From Lysobacterales bacterium UBA5700 (lineage in GTDB: Bacteria; Pseudomonadota; Gammaproteobacteria; Xanthomonadales; Xanthomonadaceae): a stretch of 16,536 bases of DNA. The notes beneath the pieces are model-generated. The model had not been told where the DNA came from. It saw only the letters and a list, made by a program, of their open reading frames with translations, and made no database searches. Where the stretch lies: positions 9,892 through 26,427 of the forward strand of contig DIHI01000075.1 in NCBI GenBank assembly GCA_002420085.1. The letters are read 5' to 3'. The translations under genes and the position numbers were made by a program. Positions 6,710-15,853 of the stretch are shown one piece after another; the stretch's first letter is position 1; each line of letters begins with the position of its first letter.

Positions 6710-8122
6710 TCAGCCCATCACCTGCCCCTGCCCGGCGACGGTCATCGCCGAGACCAGGATCGAACCGGTGTGGATGTGCGAACGCGGGTCGATGTCGCGG
6801 CCGACGCCGATGATGTCGCGGAACATCTGGCGCAGCGTGCCGGCAACGGTGATCTCATCGACCGGATAGGCGATCTCACCGTTCTCGACCCAGAACCCCG
6901 AGGCGCCGCGTGAGTAATCGCCGGTGACCGGATTGACGCCCTGGCCCATCAACTCGGTGACCAGCAGTCCGGTGCCGACCGCGTGCAGCAGATCGTCGAA
7001 TCCGGCCCCGGTGTCGGCGACCTCCAGATTGTGGGCGCCACCGGCATTGCCGGTGGTCTCAAGGCCCAGCCGGCGTGCCGAGTAGCTGCCGAGCAGATAC
7101 CGACGCAGAACGCCGTTCTCGACCAGGGCGCTTTCCCGCGTCGCCACTCCCTCGGCATCGAAGGCGGTCGAGCGGAATCCGCGCCGGAGGTGTGGCCGCT
7201 CGATGATCGAGAATCGCTCCGGGAAAAGCTGGGTATCGACGGAATCGAGCAGGAAGCTGGCGCGACGGTACAGGGCGCCCCCCGACACCGCCGCCAGCAG
7301 GTGCTTGATCAGGCTGCGTGCGGCCGGGGCCTCGAACAGGACCGGATAGGTGCCGGTCCGGACCGGTCGCGGGTTGAGACGACCGACCGCGCGGGCTGCG
7401 GCCCGCCGACCGATCGCCTCGGGCGCCTCGATGTCTTCCGGGGCAAGGGCATTGGAATACCAGTGGTCGTGCTGCATGCCGGTGCCGCTGCCGGCGATCA
7501 GGCCGCAACCGAGGCTGTGCTCGGTGCTGTGCTCGATGCCGACGAAGCCATGGCTGTTGGCGTAGATCGACAGACTCTGTCCGGTGGCCAGAGTGGCGCC
7601 GTCGGAGGTGCTGATCCGGGCATCGGCCTCGCGTCCGGCGGCCTCGGCCCGCAAGGCCAGTTCGATGGCCTGTTCCGGACGGATGTCCCAGGGGTGCCAC
7701 AGGTCGAAGTCGGGAAACTCGCGCGCCATCCGCTCGGCATCGGCCAGACCGGCGGCCGGATCGGACTCGGTATAGCGGGCGATTTCGCAGGCGCGCTCGA
7801 CCGTAGCCCGGACACTGGTCGGCAGCAGGTCGGCGGTGCTGGCGCTGCCCTTGCGCTGACCGAAGTAGACCGTGACACTCAACCCGCTGTCGCGGGTGTA
7901 TTCGATGGTCTCGACTTCGCCATTGCGGACGCCGACCGAAAGCCCGCGATCACTGTTCAGCGATACCTCGGCCTGATCGGCCCCGGCGCCCAGGCAGCGG
8001 TCGAGCGCCTCGCGTGCCTGCTCGGTCATGGCCTGAACGCGCTCACGGGTGGCGCCATCCATCGTCACCGGTCCGGCAATCGACTTTGCCGCTGCGGCGG
8101 CGACTTGCGTATGCTCTGCCAC
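6710..8122 (-). CDS. pmbA: Metalloprotease TldE/PmbA subunit
   Basis: This 470-residue protein is PmbA (TldE), which pairs with TldD to form a cytoplasmic metalloprotease. In E. coli the pair matures microcin B17 and degrades the CcdA antitoxin and other unfolded peptides; PmbA itself lacks the zinc ligands. The N-terminal part carries EVSLNSDRGLSVGVRNGEVE-like family sequence, and the C-terminal part has GNAGGAHNLEV, NPVTGDYSRGASGFWVENGE and HTGSILVSAMTVAG. No HExxxH is present, as expected. I chose the GTG at 8122 because AAGGGA lies 5 bases upstream; the open frame extends to 8383 but that part overlaps divergent yjgA. An ATG at 8062 is a weaker choice. Length is close to the E. coli 450. 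Confidence 0.92.
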   Translation of the reverse strand: MAEHTQVAAAAAKSIAGPVTMDGATRERVQAMTEQAREALDRCLGAGADQAEVSLNSDRGLSVGVRNGEVETIEYTRDSGLSVTVYFGQRKGSASTADLLPTSVRATVERACEIARYTESDPAAGLADAERMAREFPDFDLWHPWDIRPEQAIELALRAEAAGREADARISTSDGATLATGQSLSIYANSHGFVGIEHSTEHSLGCGLIAGSGTGMQHDHWYSNALAPEDIEAPEAIGRRAAARAVGRLNPRPVRTGTYPVLFEAPAARSLIKHLLAAVSGGALYRRASFLLDSVDTQLFPERFSIIERPHLRRGFRSTAFDAEGVATRESALVENGVLRRYLLGSYSARRLGLETTGNAGGAHNLEVADTGAGFDDLLHAVGTGLLVTELMGQGVNPVTGDYSRGASGFWVENGEIAYPVDEITVAGTLRQMFRDIIGVGRDIDPRSHIHTGSILVSAMTVAGQGQVMG

Positions 8123-8163
8123 TGTATTCCCTTTCGACCCACGGAGATGACGTTCAATTATGC
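8123..8163. promoter_or_regulatory. pmbA/yjgA divergent control region
   Basis: Only 37 bases separate the two divergent start codons. On the minus strand CATAAT (8163-8158) matches TATAAT at five of six positions and could be the -10 of pmbA, overlapping the yjgA ATG; no matching -35 is clear. On the plus strand TATGCT at 8110-8115 inside pmbA is a weak -10 candidate for yjgA. The yjgA ribosome site GGAG (8143-8146) is 13 bases from its ATG, longer than usual. Confidence 0.3.
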
Positions 8164-8768
8164 GCGGACGCGACCCGGACAGCGGAGAATTTTTCGCGCC
8201 AAGCCGCAGTGAACTGCGGCGACAGGCGCTGGCGGTGTTCGATCTGGCCGAGCGTCTGGCCGGCCTGAGTGACGCCCAACTGGCCACGCTGCCGATCCCC
8301 GACGATCTGCTCGATCCGATTCGCCATGCGCGATCGATCGGCTCCCATATCGCACGCAAGCGCGAATTGCAGCATCTGGCCAAACTGATGCGCCGCTACG
8401 ACGACAGCGATCTCGACCCGATCCGAGCGGCACTGACCCATGATGCGCGGGTGGGCCGGGTCGAAACGGCCCGCCTGCACCGGGCCGAAGCCTGGCGCGA
8501 GCGCCTGATCGAACACGGCGATGTCGCCCTGGCCGAATTGGTCGCCGAACACCCCGAACTCGACCGCCAGGCGTTCCGCGCGGCCATCCGCAAGGCGCGT
8601 GCCGAGCGCAGCGCGGACACGCCGCCACACGGCCAGCGCGATCTGTTCCGGCGGCTGCGACACCTGTTTGAAACCAATGCCGACGGCGATGCGTCGGCAT
8701 CCGAGTCGGACTGGTCGGTCGAACAGGATGACGATCAGCCACCCGAGTCCGACCATCGCAACGCCTGA
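8160..8768 (+). CDS. yjgA: Ribosome biogenesis factor YjgA/DarP (DUF615)
   Basis: This 202-residue protein belongs to the DUF615 family (YjgA, also named DarP), which in E. coli binds late 50S subunit precursors and helps maturation of the peptidyl-transferase region. Matching stretches are SRSELRRQA (15-23), LPIPDDLLDPIRHARSI (44-60), RKRELQHLAKLMRR (66-79), DPIRAAL (85-91), the WRERLIEHGD stretch, and ARAERS followed by RDLFRRLRHLFE near the end. It is all-helical and strongly charged, as in the family. The tail after about residue 175 is acidic and unlike the E. coli protein. It is divergent from pmbA, the same neighbour as in E. coli, and ends 20 bases from convergent tldD. Confidence 0.93.
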   Translation: MRGRDPDSGEFFAPSRSELRRQALAVFDLAERLAGLSDAQLATLPIPDDLLDPIRHARSIGSHIARKRELQHLAKLMRRYDDSDLDPIRAALTHDARVGRVETARLHRAEAWRERLIEHGDVALAELVAEHPELDRQAFRAAIRKARAERSADTPPHGQRDLFRRLRHLFETNADGDASASESDWSVEQDDDQPPESDHRNA

Positions 8769-8792
8769 GCGTCCGCCGAGCGCTCGGCTCAG
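8765..8792. terminator. Convergent hairpin between yjgA and tldD
   Basis: The 20-base gap contains a perfect 14-bp palindrome, GCCGAGCGCTCGGC at 8775-8788. An outer 6-bp pairing, CTGAGC (8765-8770) with GCTCAG (8787-8792), takes in both stop codons and partly competes with the inner palindrome. It probably serves as a compact two-way transcription stop; no T tract is present. Confidence 0.5.
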
Positions 8793-10234
8793 CCGGTGCG
8801 GGTGCCCCCGACCGTCAGCGCGTCGAGCTTGAGCGTCGGTTGGCCAACCCCGACCGGCACGCTCTGGCCGTCCTTGCCGCACACCCCGACCCCTTCATCC
8901 AGCCGCAGGTCGTTGCCGACCATCGAGACCCGCGTCATCGCCTCGGGACCATTGCCGATCAAGGTCGCACCCTTGACCGGGCGGGTGATCCGACCGTCTT
9001 CGATCAGATACGCCTCGGAGGCCGAAAACACGAACTTGCCGCTGGTGATATCGACCTGACCGCCGCCGAAGTTCACCGCGTAGAGCCCCTTCTTGACCGA
9101 TGCGATGATCTCGTCCGGCACGTACCCGCCGGGCAGCATGCAGGTGTTGGTCATGCGCGGCATCGGCAAGTGCGCGAAGCTCTCGCGCCGACCATTGCCG
9201 GTCGGCTCCACGCCCATCAGTCGGGCATTGAGGGTGTCTTGCAGGTAGCCGCGCAGGATGCCGTCCTCGATCAGCACATTGCAGCGGGTCGGGGTGCCCT
9301 CATCATCGACGTTCAGCGAGCCGCGGCGACCGGCCAGGGTGCCATCATCGACGATGGTGACCCCGGCCGCGGCGACCCGTTCGCCGATCCGACCGGAGTA
9401 GACGCTGGTGCCCTTGCGATTGAAATCGCCTTCCAGGCCGTGCCCGACCGCCTCGTGCAGCAGGACGCCCGGCCAGCCCGGCCCGAGCACGACCGGCATC
9501 GATCCGGCCGGCGCATCGACCGCCTCCAGATTCACCAGCGCCTGCCGAAGCGCCTCGCGCGCCCAGGCTTCCGGTTTGCCCTTGGCGAACAGCTCGACAT
9601 AGCCGTGCCGGCCACCACCGCCGGAATAGCCCGATTCGCGCCGACCGTTGGACTCGACGATGACCTGAACGTTGAAGCGCACCAGCGGCCGGACATCGGC
9701 CGCCAACACCCCGTCACTGCGCGCGACCAGGATGGTGTCGATGACTGCCACGATGCCGAGCGTAACCTGCCGAACGCGCGGGTCGGCGGCCCGAAGGAGG
9801 GCATCGACCTCGCGCAACACCGCGATCTTCTCGGCCGGGCTGATCTCATCGATCGGATCGATATCGCTGTACAGACCATGGCTCGGGCCGGTCCGCAGCG
9901 CCAGCGGTGCATGCGCTCCGCCACCACGGGCGATCGCACGGGCCGCCGAGGTGGCCTCGATCAGGCTTTCCAGGTCGATGGCATCGGAGTAGGCGAGTCC
10001 GGACTTGTCGCCACTGAGCGCCCGCACCCCGACCCCTTGCTCGATCGAATGGCCACCGTCCTTGACGATGCCATCCTCCAGGGTCCAGCCCTCGCGACGC
10101 GAATGCTGGAAATACAGATCACCGGCATCGACACCGGGACCGAGCAGGCGAGCCAGGTCGCGGTCGAGGTCCGAAACCGCCAGGCCGGCAGGGGCGAGCA
10201 GGCGGGATTCGGCAGCAATGAGAGTATCGGTCAT
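8789..10234 (-). CDS. tldD: Metalloprotease TldD catalytic subunit
   Basis: This 481-residue protein is the zinc-carrying half of the TldD/TldE protease. HEAVGH (260-265) is the HExxxH metal and catalytic motif, extended to the family stretch HGLEGD, and the third ligand is expected to be C452 in [13 protein letters not shown]. Other hallmarks are [22 protein letters not shown] (308-315), [13 protein letters not shown] (329-341), PMPRMTNT (357-364) and the end [13 protein letters not shown]. Its length equals that of E. coli TldD (481) within a residue or so. It is the last gene of the maf-rng-yhdP-tldD run, 66 bases after yhdP, with a weak ribosome site. The partner gene pmbA lies just beyond yjgA. 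Confidence 0.96.
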   Translation of the reverse strand: MTDTLIAAESRLLAPAGLAVSDLDRDLARLLGPGVDAGDLYFQHSRREGWTLEDGIVKDGGHSIEQGVGVRALSGDKSGLAYSDAIDLESLIEATSAARAIARGGGAHAPLALRTGPSHGLYSDIDPIDEISPAEKIAVLREVDALLRAADPRVRQVTLGIVAVIDTILVARSDGVLAADVRPLVRFNVQVIVESNGRRESGYSGGGGRHGYVELFAKGKPEAWAREALRQALVNLEAVDAPAGSMPVVLGPGWPGVLLHEAVGHGLEGDFNRKGTSVYSGRIGERVAAAGVTIVDDGTLAGRRGSLNVDDEGTPTRCNVLIEDGILRGYLQDTLNARLMGVEPTGNGRRESFAHLPMPRMTNTCMLPGGYVPDEIIASVKKGLYAVNFGGGQVDITSGKFVFSASEAYLIEDGRITRPVKGATLIGNGPEAMTRVSMVGNDLRLDEGVGVCGKDGQSVPVGVGQPTLKLDALTVGGTRTG

Positions 10235-10300
10235 GATCGGGCTCGTCGGGTCGCAGGTGGGGGTCGGCGTGCTCGGACGGCCGGCACGGCGAAGCGGGGA

Positions 10301-13300
10301 TCAGGGTCGGGATGGTGGTTCGGAATCCGGGTCATTGGTCGGGCCGGCCTCGGGATCGCGCGCGGCACCCCGCTCGATCACCTCGACCACCGGCTCGCTC
10401 CATGGGCCGGTCACCTGGAACACGGTCCGTCCCATCTGCTGCATCGGGCTTCTGAAGATCGCCTGTGCCAGGGCGCCCAGGGCGACCCCGGCCGGGCCAC
10501 CGGCCAGCGCACCCAGGGCCGGCAGCATCGAACTGGTCTTGGGCAAGACCTCAATGGTCTGATCGTAGCGCTCGTCCGTCAACAGGGTGCGTCCGCGAAC
10601 CCGGATCCGGGCCGAACTGCTGTCGATGTCGAGATCGTCGGTGGTGGCGACCCCGGCGGCCAGTTGAAAGCGCCCGGTGATCGCGCCGAACTGCAAGCCT
10701 TCACCGAACAGATCGCGGAAATCGAGGATCAGCCGGCGCGGCAGTTCGGCCAGGCTGACCAGGCCGAGCAGGCGCCCGGCACCACCCGGTTCGACATCGA
10801 GAAACCGCCCGGAGCCGACCTTGAGTTCCAGGCTGCCGTCGATCTTTTCCATCCCGAATGCGGCCGGCGAACCCGACCAGGCAGCCACCATGGTCGCTTC
10901 GACCTCACCCCCGGCCACCAGACCCGGAAAGCCCAGCGCGTCCAGCATCCGGCCCAGGTCGGACGACGTGAAGGCCAGCGCGAACCGCGATCGCGGACTG
11001 CCATCGATCGTCGTCCAATCCCCGCTGGCGACCAGTTTGAGCATCTCCGAGTCGGACTCCAGGCGCTCGACATGCAGACCTTCCGGGGTCGGGTAGGTAT
11101 CGAGCAGGGCGCGACCCAGCCGGGCGGCACCAAAGCGCAGATCCTCGACCCGCAGGCGCAGCGGCGGCAGGGCTGCCGGGTCCGGATTGCCGGTGGCTGC
11201 ACTGGCGATTCGACCGGCCGGCCAGTACAGGCGCTCGAAATCGCCGGTCAGGGCCGAGGTCTCATCGCGTGGAAAGACCATCCGCCCGGCGATCTCCGGC
11301 CCCTCCAGATGCAGACGCATCTGCTCCGGCTCGACTGACAGAACCACGCGGGTGTCGAGAAATGCCCGGTCGAGCAGGTCCAACTCGCCGGCCAGAATCT
11401 CCACGCTGTGCAGAACCCCCTGACCAGCCCCGCCACCGGCCAGACCGGCCCAGCCGGCGGCATCGAGAACCGGAACCTGACCGACGATCCGCAAACCACG
11501 CCCATCGGGCATCGCACCGGCATCGCCCATGAAGGCGACCAGGCCATCGAGCCGGCCGTCCTCGCCGATCCGACCATCGAGCCGCATCAGTGCGCCAAGC
11601 TCCAGCGACAGCGATTCGGCCTGGACCGGGATGGTCATCTGCAATCGCAGCGGCAGGGCCTGATCGACCCCCTTGCGCAGCGGCGCCGGCAGGCCCAGGG
11701 CCAGGCCGACCAGGTCCGACTGGAGCCGCAGGCGGGCCGGTGGATCGGCTTGTCCGGCCGCTGGCCGTGGCGACTCGATCGCCACCGTCCAGTCGGCACG
11801 GCCATCGAGATACGGGCCGAGCCAGTCGAGATCGGGCGCATGGGCCAGCAATCGAGCCGCCGGAAACCGACCGCGCAGGCTGGCCTCGGCAATCAGGCCG
11901 GGATCGGAGACGAAACCGTCGCCGGTGGCCAGGCTGAAACTGGCGACATCCTCGCCCAGCCAGACCTGCAACTCCTCGGCGGCCAGACCATCACGGCCGA
12001 AACGCAGCCGGCCCTCGGCACGATCGAATGCCACCTGCCAGCCGGCATGGGCGAGTTGGGCACCGGCAAGGTCGGCAGTGCCGCGCAACTCGAACTCCCC
12101 CAGGCCGGACTTGAGCGGCTGACGCAGACCGAGTTGCACCCGGACCCGACCGCCCAGTCGGAGTGCATCGAGGTGCTCGCCGTGATTCTCACGCAACGGA
12201 CTCGATCGCAGCAGGGCGAGCACCTGGCCGCCTTCGGCATTGGCATCGAGCGCCAGTTCGAGCACCGATGCCCGGAAGTCCTCGATTCGGCCATGGACCC
12301 GCTCGACCCCACCGCCGCCGATGCCGCCGCTGCCCTCGATGTCGAGACTGCTGCCGGTGAAACGCAGACGGGCATCCAGACGGTCCGCCGCCGGCCACTC
12401 CGGGCTGAACTGCAGGGGCACACCGGCCAGATCGACCTCGGCCAGGAACTGGCCCTGCTGGCTGCGGAAAGGCCAGTCGGCCAGGGCACCGCCGATCACC
12501 GCGCGGCCACCGGCCAGTTGGCCATCGACGATCGCCCGGTCCAGCCAGTCGATCAGGGTTTCCGACATCTGGTGCCTGAGCCAGAACCGCTTGAGCGCGG
12601 TCGCACGGCCCGGCTCGATCTCGGCATTGCCGAACAGGGCCGGTCGCTCCGGCTGGCTGGCATCGATCCGCAGCAGCGCGCGCAGCCCGAAGCCCTCGGA
12701 CGCCAATCGCAGGTCGCGGGTTTCGATCACCACACCCGGCTCAGCCCGCCAGGCGCTCAACCCGCCGGACAGGGCCAGATGAACCGGCGCCCCGAATGCC
12801 ACCGGCCAATCCAGACGCGGGCTGGCCTGGTCATCGAAATCCAGTGCCAGCGCCCGATCATCGAACTGTAATTCACCCTGGAGCGCCTCGATACCCGGTG
12901 TCCGCCCGACCGGAAGCCAGGTCGCCGCCGCGATCCGGGCGCGACCGATCGGCCGCCGCACGGTTTGCCCAGCCGGGCGATCGGACACCGCATCGACGGC
13001 ATCATCGCGGGCGCCATCTTCCGAACCCTCGGCCGTCGCCGCAAGCCAATCGCCGGCCACCTCGACCGCCCGCAAGTTCAACTTGGGGGCCGCCAGATAC
13101 AGCCATCGGCGCGTCGCGGCCGGCACCCGGTCGGTCAGTGCCGCCAGTGCCAGCCAGGGCGACAGGTCGGCGCGATCGGCGATCAGGCCGGCATCGACGC
13201 CAGTCGCGGCATGCAGGCCATCGAGTCGATGTTCATCATTGCCATCGTGCCAGCGCAGCAGCGGCGCCTGCAGCCGCCAATCACCCTCCGCTTGACGCTG

Positions 13301-14215
13301 CCAGCGAACACGGGCACGCCAGCGTTCGATCGCCAGACGCGGCTCGACCCTCGGGCCATCGGGTTGTCGGGCATCGAGTGCAATCGGCGCCAGGCCGCGC
13401 AGCACCAGCCCTTCCAGATCGGCCTCCAGACGCGCCTCGAAGGCTCCGGCGGCATCCCAGGCAAACCAGGCTTGCAGTTCACCGGCACCGGCCATGGTCT
13501 CGATGCCGACCTCGGCCAACAGCGGGTTGAGCGCCGCCAATGCCACCGACTCGCCACCGAACCAGGCCCGACCGCCCCGACCGCGTTCCAGATCGACCAC
13601 CACCGCCAGCGGCGGCCCCTGCTCGGCATGGATGCGCAGCCCGACCCGCAGACGCTCACCACTGACCCGGATGCGGGCATCGAGTCGGTCGATGGTCGCC
13701 ATCAGATCGCGATCGGGAACCCGCACGGTCAATGCCGCATTGCGCACCTGCAATTCGCCCAGACCGCGCAGGGTCGCCAACGGGTCGGTCTGGCGGTCGC
13801 CGCTGGCCAGCCCCTGGAGAGACCATCGGCCATCGGCTTCGCGGGTCAATTCCAGGGCCAGATCTGCCAGTCGGATTTCGGTCAGCGGTCGACCGGGAAA
13901 CAGCCCGGAATAGACCGCCACCACCAGATCGGCGCGACCGACCTCGATCCGGCCACCGGGCTCACCGACCCGAAGCCCATGCAGAGACAGCAAGGGCCCG
14001 CTGCGCGTCCAGCGGGCATTGAGGCGATCGAACGAGACCGGCTGGCCGGCCCGCGCGCTGATCCAGGCGGCGACCTGGTCCGGGTAGCGCTCCAGGATCG
14101 GCAACACCTGGCTGACCAGGCCGACCAGCGAGGCCACCAGGATCAGGACCACGGCCACCCCGTAGGCCAGCAGCCGACGGACCCGGCGCACTCGATGTCG
14201 CCAGCGTCCGCTCAA
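10301..14215 (-). CDS. yhdP: YhdP family AsmA-like envelope protein
   Basis: This 1304-residue protein matches the YhdP (TIGR02099) family; E. coli YhdP has 1266 residues. It is anchored in the inner membrane and, with TamB and YdbH, carries phospholipids across the periplasm to the outer membrane. A basic start (RWRHRVRRVRR) precedes one membrane helix at about 15-36, then PILERYPDQVAAWISARAGQPV, a typical AsmA-like opening. The rest is long, strand-rich and repetitive, suited to a lipid-carrying groove. The C terminus has the family block GFPGLVAGGEVEATMVAAWSG, DIDSSSARIRVRGR, and GPWSEPVVEVIERG. The start is TTG at 14215, backed by GGAG 8 bases upstream; a GTG eight codons later lacks such a site. 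rng ends 18 bases before it. Confidence 0.93.
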   Translation of the reverse strand: MSGRWRHRVRRVRRLLAYGVAVVLILVASLVGLVSQVLPILERYPDQVAAWISARAGQPVSFDRLNARWTRSGPLLSLHGLRVGEPGGRIEVGRADLVVAVYSGLFPGRPLTEIRLADLALELTREADGRWSLQGLASGDRQTDPLATLRGLGELQVRNAALTVRVPDRDLMATIDRLDARIRVSGERLRVGLRIHAEQGPPLAVVVDLERGRGGRAWFGGESVALAALNPLLAEVGIETMAGAGELQAWFAWDAAGAFEARLEADLEGLVLRGLAPIALDARQPDGPRVEPRLAIERWRARVRWQRQAEGDWRLQAPLLRWHDGNDEHRLDGLHAATGVDAGLIADRADLSPWLALAALTDRVPAATRRWLYLAAPKLNLRAVEVAGDWLAATAEGSEDGARDDAVDAVSDRPAGQTVRRPIGRARIAAATWLPVGRTPGIEALQGELQFDDRALALDFDDQASPRLDWPVAFGAPVHLALSGGLSAWRAEPGVVIETRDLRLASEGFGLRALLRIDASQPERPALFGNAEIEPGRATALKRFWLRHQMSETLIDWLDRAIVDGQLAGGRAVIGGALADWPFRSQQGQFLAEVDLAGVPLQFSPEWPAADRLDARLRFTGSSLDIEGSGGIGGGGVERVHGRIEDFRASVLELALDANAEGGQVLALLRSSPLRENHGEHLDALRLGGRVRVQLGLRQPLKSGLGEFELRGTADLAGAQLAHAGWQVAFDRAEGRLRFGRDGLAAEELQVWLGEDVASFSLATGDGFVSDPGLIAEASLRGRFPAARLLAHAPDLDWLGPYLDGRADWTVAIESPRPAAGQADPPARLRLQSDLVGLALGLPAPLRKGVDQALPLRLQMTIPVQAESLSLELGALMRLDGRIGEDGRLDGLVAFMGDAGAMPDGRGLRIVGQVPVLDAAGWAGLAGGGAGQGVLHSVEILAGELDLLDRAFLDTRVVLSVEPEQMRLHLEGPEIAGRMVFPRDETSALTGDFERLYWPAGRIASAATGNPDPAALPPLRLRVEDLRFGAARLGRALLDTYPTPEGLHVERLESDSEMLKLVASGDWTTIDGSPRSRFALAFTSSDLGRMLDALGFPGLVAGGEVEATMVAAWSGSPAAFGMEKIDGSLELKVGSGRFLDVEPGGAGRLLGLVSLAELPRRLILDFRDLFGEGLQFGAITGRFQLAAGVATTDDLDIDSSSARIRVRGRTLLTDERYDQTIEVLPKTSSMLPALGALAGGPAGVALGALAQAIFRSPMQQMGRTVFQVTGPWSEPVVEVIERGAARDPEAGPTNDPDSEPPSRP

Positions 14216-14233
14216 GCGCCCGGCTCCACTCGC

Positions 14234-15712
14234 TCAGAGCAGGACGACATCGTACTGCTCCGGCAGATAACTGCCCTCGGCCTTGAAACGGACACTGCGG
14301 CCGATGAATTCCTCCAACTCGGCGACCGCCGCCGATTCCTCCTCCAGGATCCGATCGACCACCGAGGGCGCGGCCATGACCAGCAATTCGCGGGCATCGA
14401 ACTGGCGCACCGCGCGCGTCACTTCCCGGAAGATTTCGTAGGTGACCGTCTCGGCGGTGCGCAGCAGGCCACGGCCGGCACAGGTCGGGCAGGGCGCGCA
14501 CAACTGCCGCGCGAGGCTGTCGGTGGTGCGCTTGCGGGTCATTTCGACCAGCCCCAGCGGCGAGAATTCATGAACCGTGGTCCGGGCTCGGTCACGGGCC
14601 AGACCACGCTCAAGAGTCCGCAGCACCTGCCGGCGGTGTTCGGGATCCAGCATGTCGATGAAATCGATGATGACGATACCGCCCAGATTACGCAGCCGAA
14701 GCTGCCTTGCCACCGCCTGAGCGGCCTCAAGATTGGTCCGATAGACCGTTTCTTCGAGATTGCGCTGGCCCAGGAACGAGCCGGTGTTGACGTCGATCGT
14801 GGTCATCGCCTCGGTCTGATCGATGACCATGTGCCCGCCCGACTTCAACGGCACCTCCTTCAACAGCGCCCGCTGAATTTCGTCCTCGATGCCATAGAGA
14901 TCGAAAATCGCCCGTGGGCCGGGGTAATGTTCGACCCGCTCGACGAAATCAGGCATGAACCGGCGCGCGAAATCGCGCATCCGATCGAAGGTCTCCCGGG
15001 AATCGACCCGCACCCGCTCGACGTCCTGCCGGGTCAGATCACGCAAGGCCCGCAGCGGCAGCGGCAGATCCTCGTAGATGCGCTCGCCGACCGTGGCCCG
15101 GATACACCTGGCCCGGACGTCCGACCAGGCCCGGCGCAGGTATTCGAGATCCTCGGCCAGCGCATCCTCGGGCTGGCCCTCGGCATTGGTGCGGACGATG
15201 TAGCCGCCCGGCGTCGCCGGCCGCAGTGCGTGCAGGATGCCTTTCAGCCGCTGGCGCTCGTCCTCGCTCTCGATCCGGATCGAAACTCCGAGAATATCGG
15301 TCTGCGGCAGATGCACCAGATAGCGCGACGGAATACTGAGCTGGGTGGTGACCCGCGCGCCCTTGCTGCTGATCGGATCCTTGACCACCTGAACGATCAG
15401 CTCCGAGCCCTCACGCACCAGTTCCTCGATCGAGGGCAGCAGGGTCGGTCCGGCCTCGGTGGCGTCCTCGCCGGCCGAGGTCGGTGGCCGAACGATATCC
15501 GAGACATGCAGGAAGGCGGCCCGACGCAGGCCGATCTCGACGAATGCCGCCTGCATGCCCGGCATCACCCGCTGGACCCGACCCTTGTAGATGTTGCCGA
15601 CCTGACCCCGACGCGCGCTGCGCTCGATCATCAACTCCTGGGCCATGCCGTTCTCGACCACGGCGACGCGGGTTTCGCGCGGCGTGACGTTCACCAGTAT
15701 TTCTTCGCTCAC
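14234..15712 (-). CDS. rng: Ribonuclease G
   Basis: This 492-residue endoribonuclease matures the 5' end of 16S rRNA and degrades some mRNAs. Length matches E. coli RNase G (489), and the long C-terminal scaffold of RNase E is absent. An S1-type RNA-binding domain lies at about 38-125 (GNIYKGRVQRVMPGMQAAFVEIG). The catalytic core has TTIDVNTGSF (D307) and VIIDFIDM (D350, D353), equivalent to the Mg2+-binding aspartates of RNase E. The zinc-link is CPTC (408-411) with a further Cys at 405. The start is GTG at 15712 with GAGG 9 bases upstream. It lies 141 bases after maf and 18 before yhdP. A 7-bp inverted repeat (CCCGCTG at 15743-15749 with 15771-15777) in its leader may fold. Confidence 0.96.
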   Translation of the reverse strand: MSEEILVNVTPRETRVAVVENGMAQELMIERSARRGQVGNIYKGRVQRVMPGMQAAFVEIGLRRAAFLHVSDIVRPPTSAGEDATEAGPTLLPSIEELVREGSELIVQVVKDPISSKGARVTTQLSIPSRYLVHLPQTDILGVSIRIESEDERQRLKGILHALRPATPGGYIVRTNAEGQPEDALAEDLEYLRRAWSDVRARCIRATVGERIYEDLPLPLRALRDLTRQDVERVRVDSRETFDRMRDFARRFMPDFVERVEHYPGPRAIFDLYGIEDEIQRALLKEVPLKSGGHMVIDQTEAMTTIDVNTGSFLGQRNLEETVYRTNLEAAQAVARQLRLRNLGGIVIIDFIDMLDPEHRRQVLRTLERGLARDRARTTVHEFSPLGLVEMTRKRTTDSLARQLCAPCPTCAGRGLLRTAETVTYEIFREVTRAVRQFDARELLVMAAPSVVDRILEEESAAVAELEEFIGRSVRFKAEGSYLPEQYDVVLL

Positions 15713-15798
15713 CGCGATTTGCCTCGATTTGGATTCTCTGCGCCCGCTGCCGGCGAACCTGCCCGACCGACAGCGGGGATCATTTCATGGCCGCCGGG

Positions 15799-15845
15799 TG
15801 CCTGGCCCCGTTGCCTGGCTCCGTTGCCTGGCTCCGTTGCCTGGC
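15799..15845. repeat. 13-bp tandem repeat between maf and rng
   Basis: The unit TGCCTGGCTCCGT is repeated head to tail: 15799-15811 (one base different), 15812-15824, 15825-15837, then a partial copy TGCCTGGC at 15838-15845. It ends 8 bases before the maf stop codon on the minus strand, so it lies in the maf-rng spacer. The unit holds no open coding frame of note. It looks like slippage-type expansion and may vary in copy number between strains. Confidence 0.75.
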
Positions 15846-15853
15846 CGCCCGGC

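Noticed and set aside
5677..6813. A 378-codon plus-strand frame running from ispA through the DUF4870 gene
   Set aside because: It crosses a strong hairpin and overlaps two recognised genes in other frames; composition is of a shadow frame.
6983..8212. A 409-codon plus-strand open frame opposite pmbA
   Set aside because: It is antisense to a confident PmbA and runs into the yjgA start without a domain of its own.
8840..11338. An 832-codon plus-strand open frame opposite tldD and the end of yhdP
   Set aside because: Same composition as other antisense frames here, no recognisable motif, and both opposite genes are certain.
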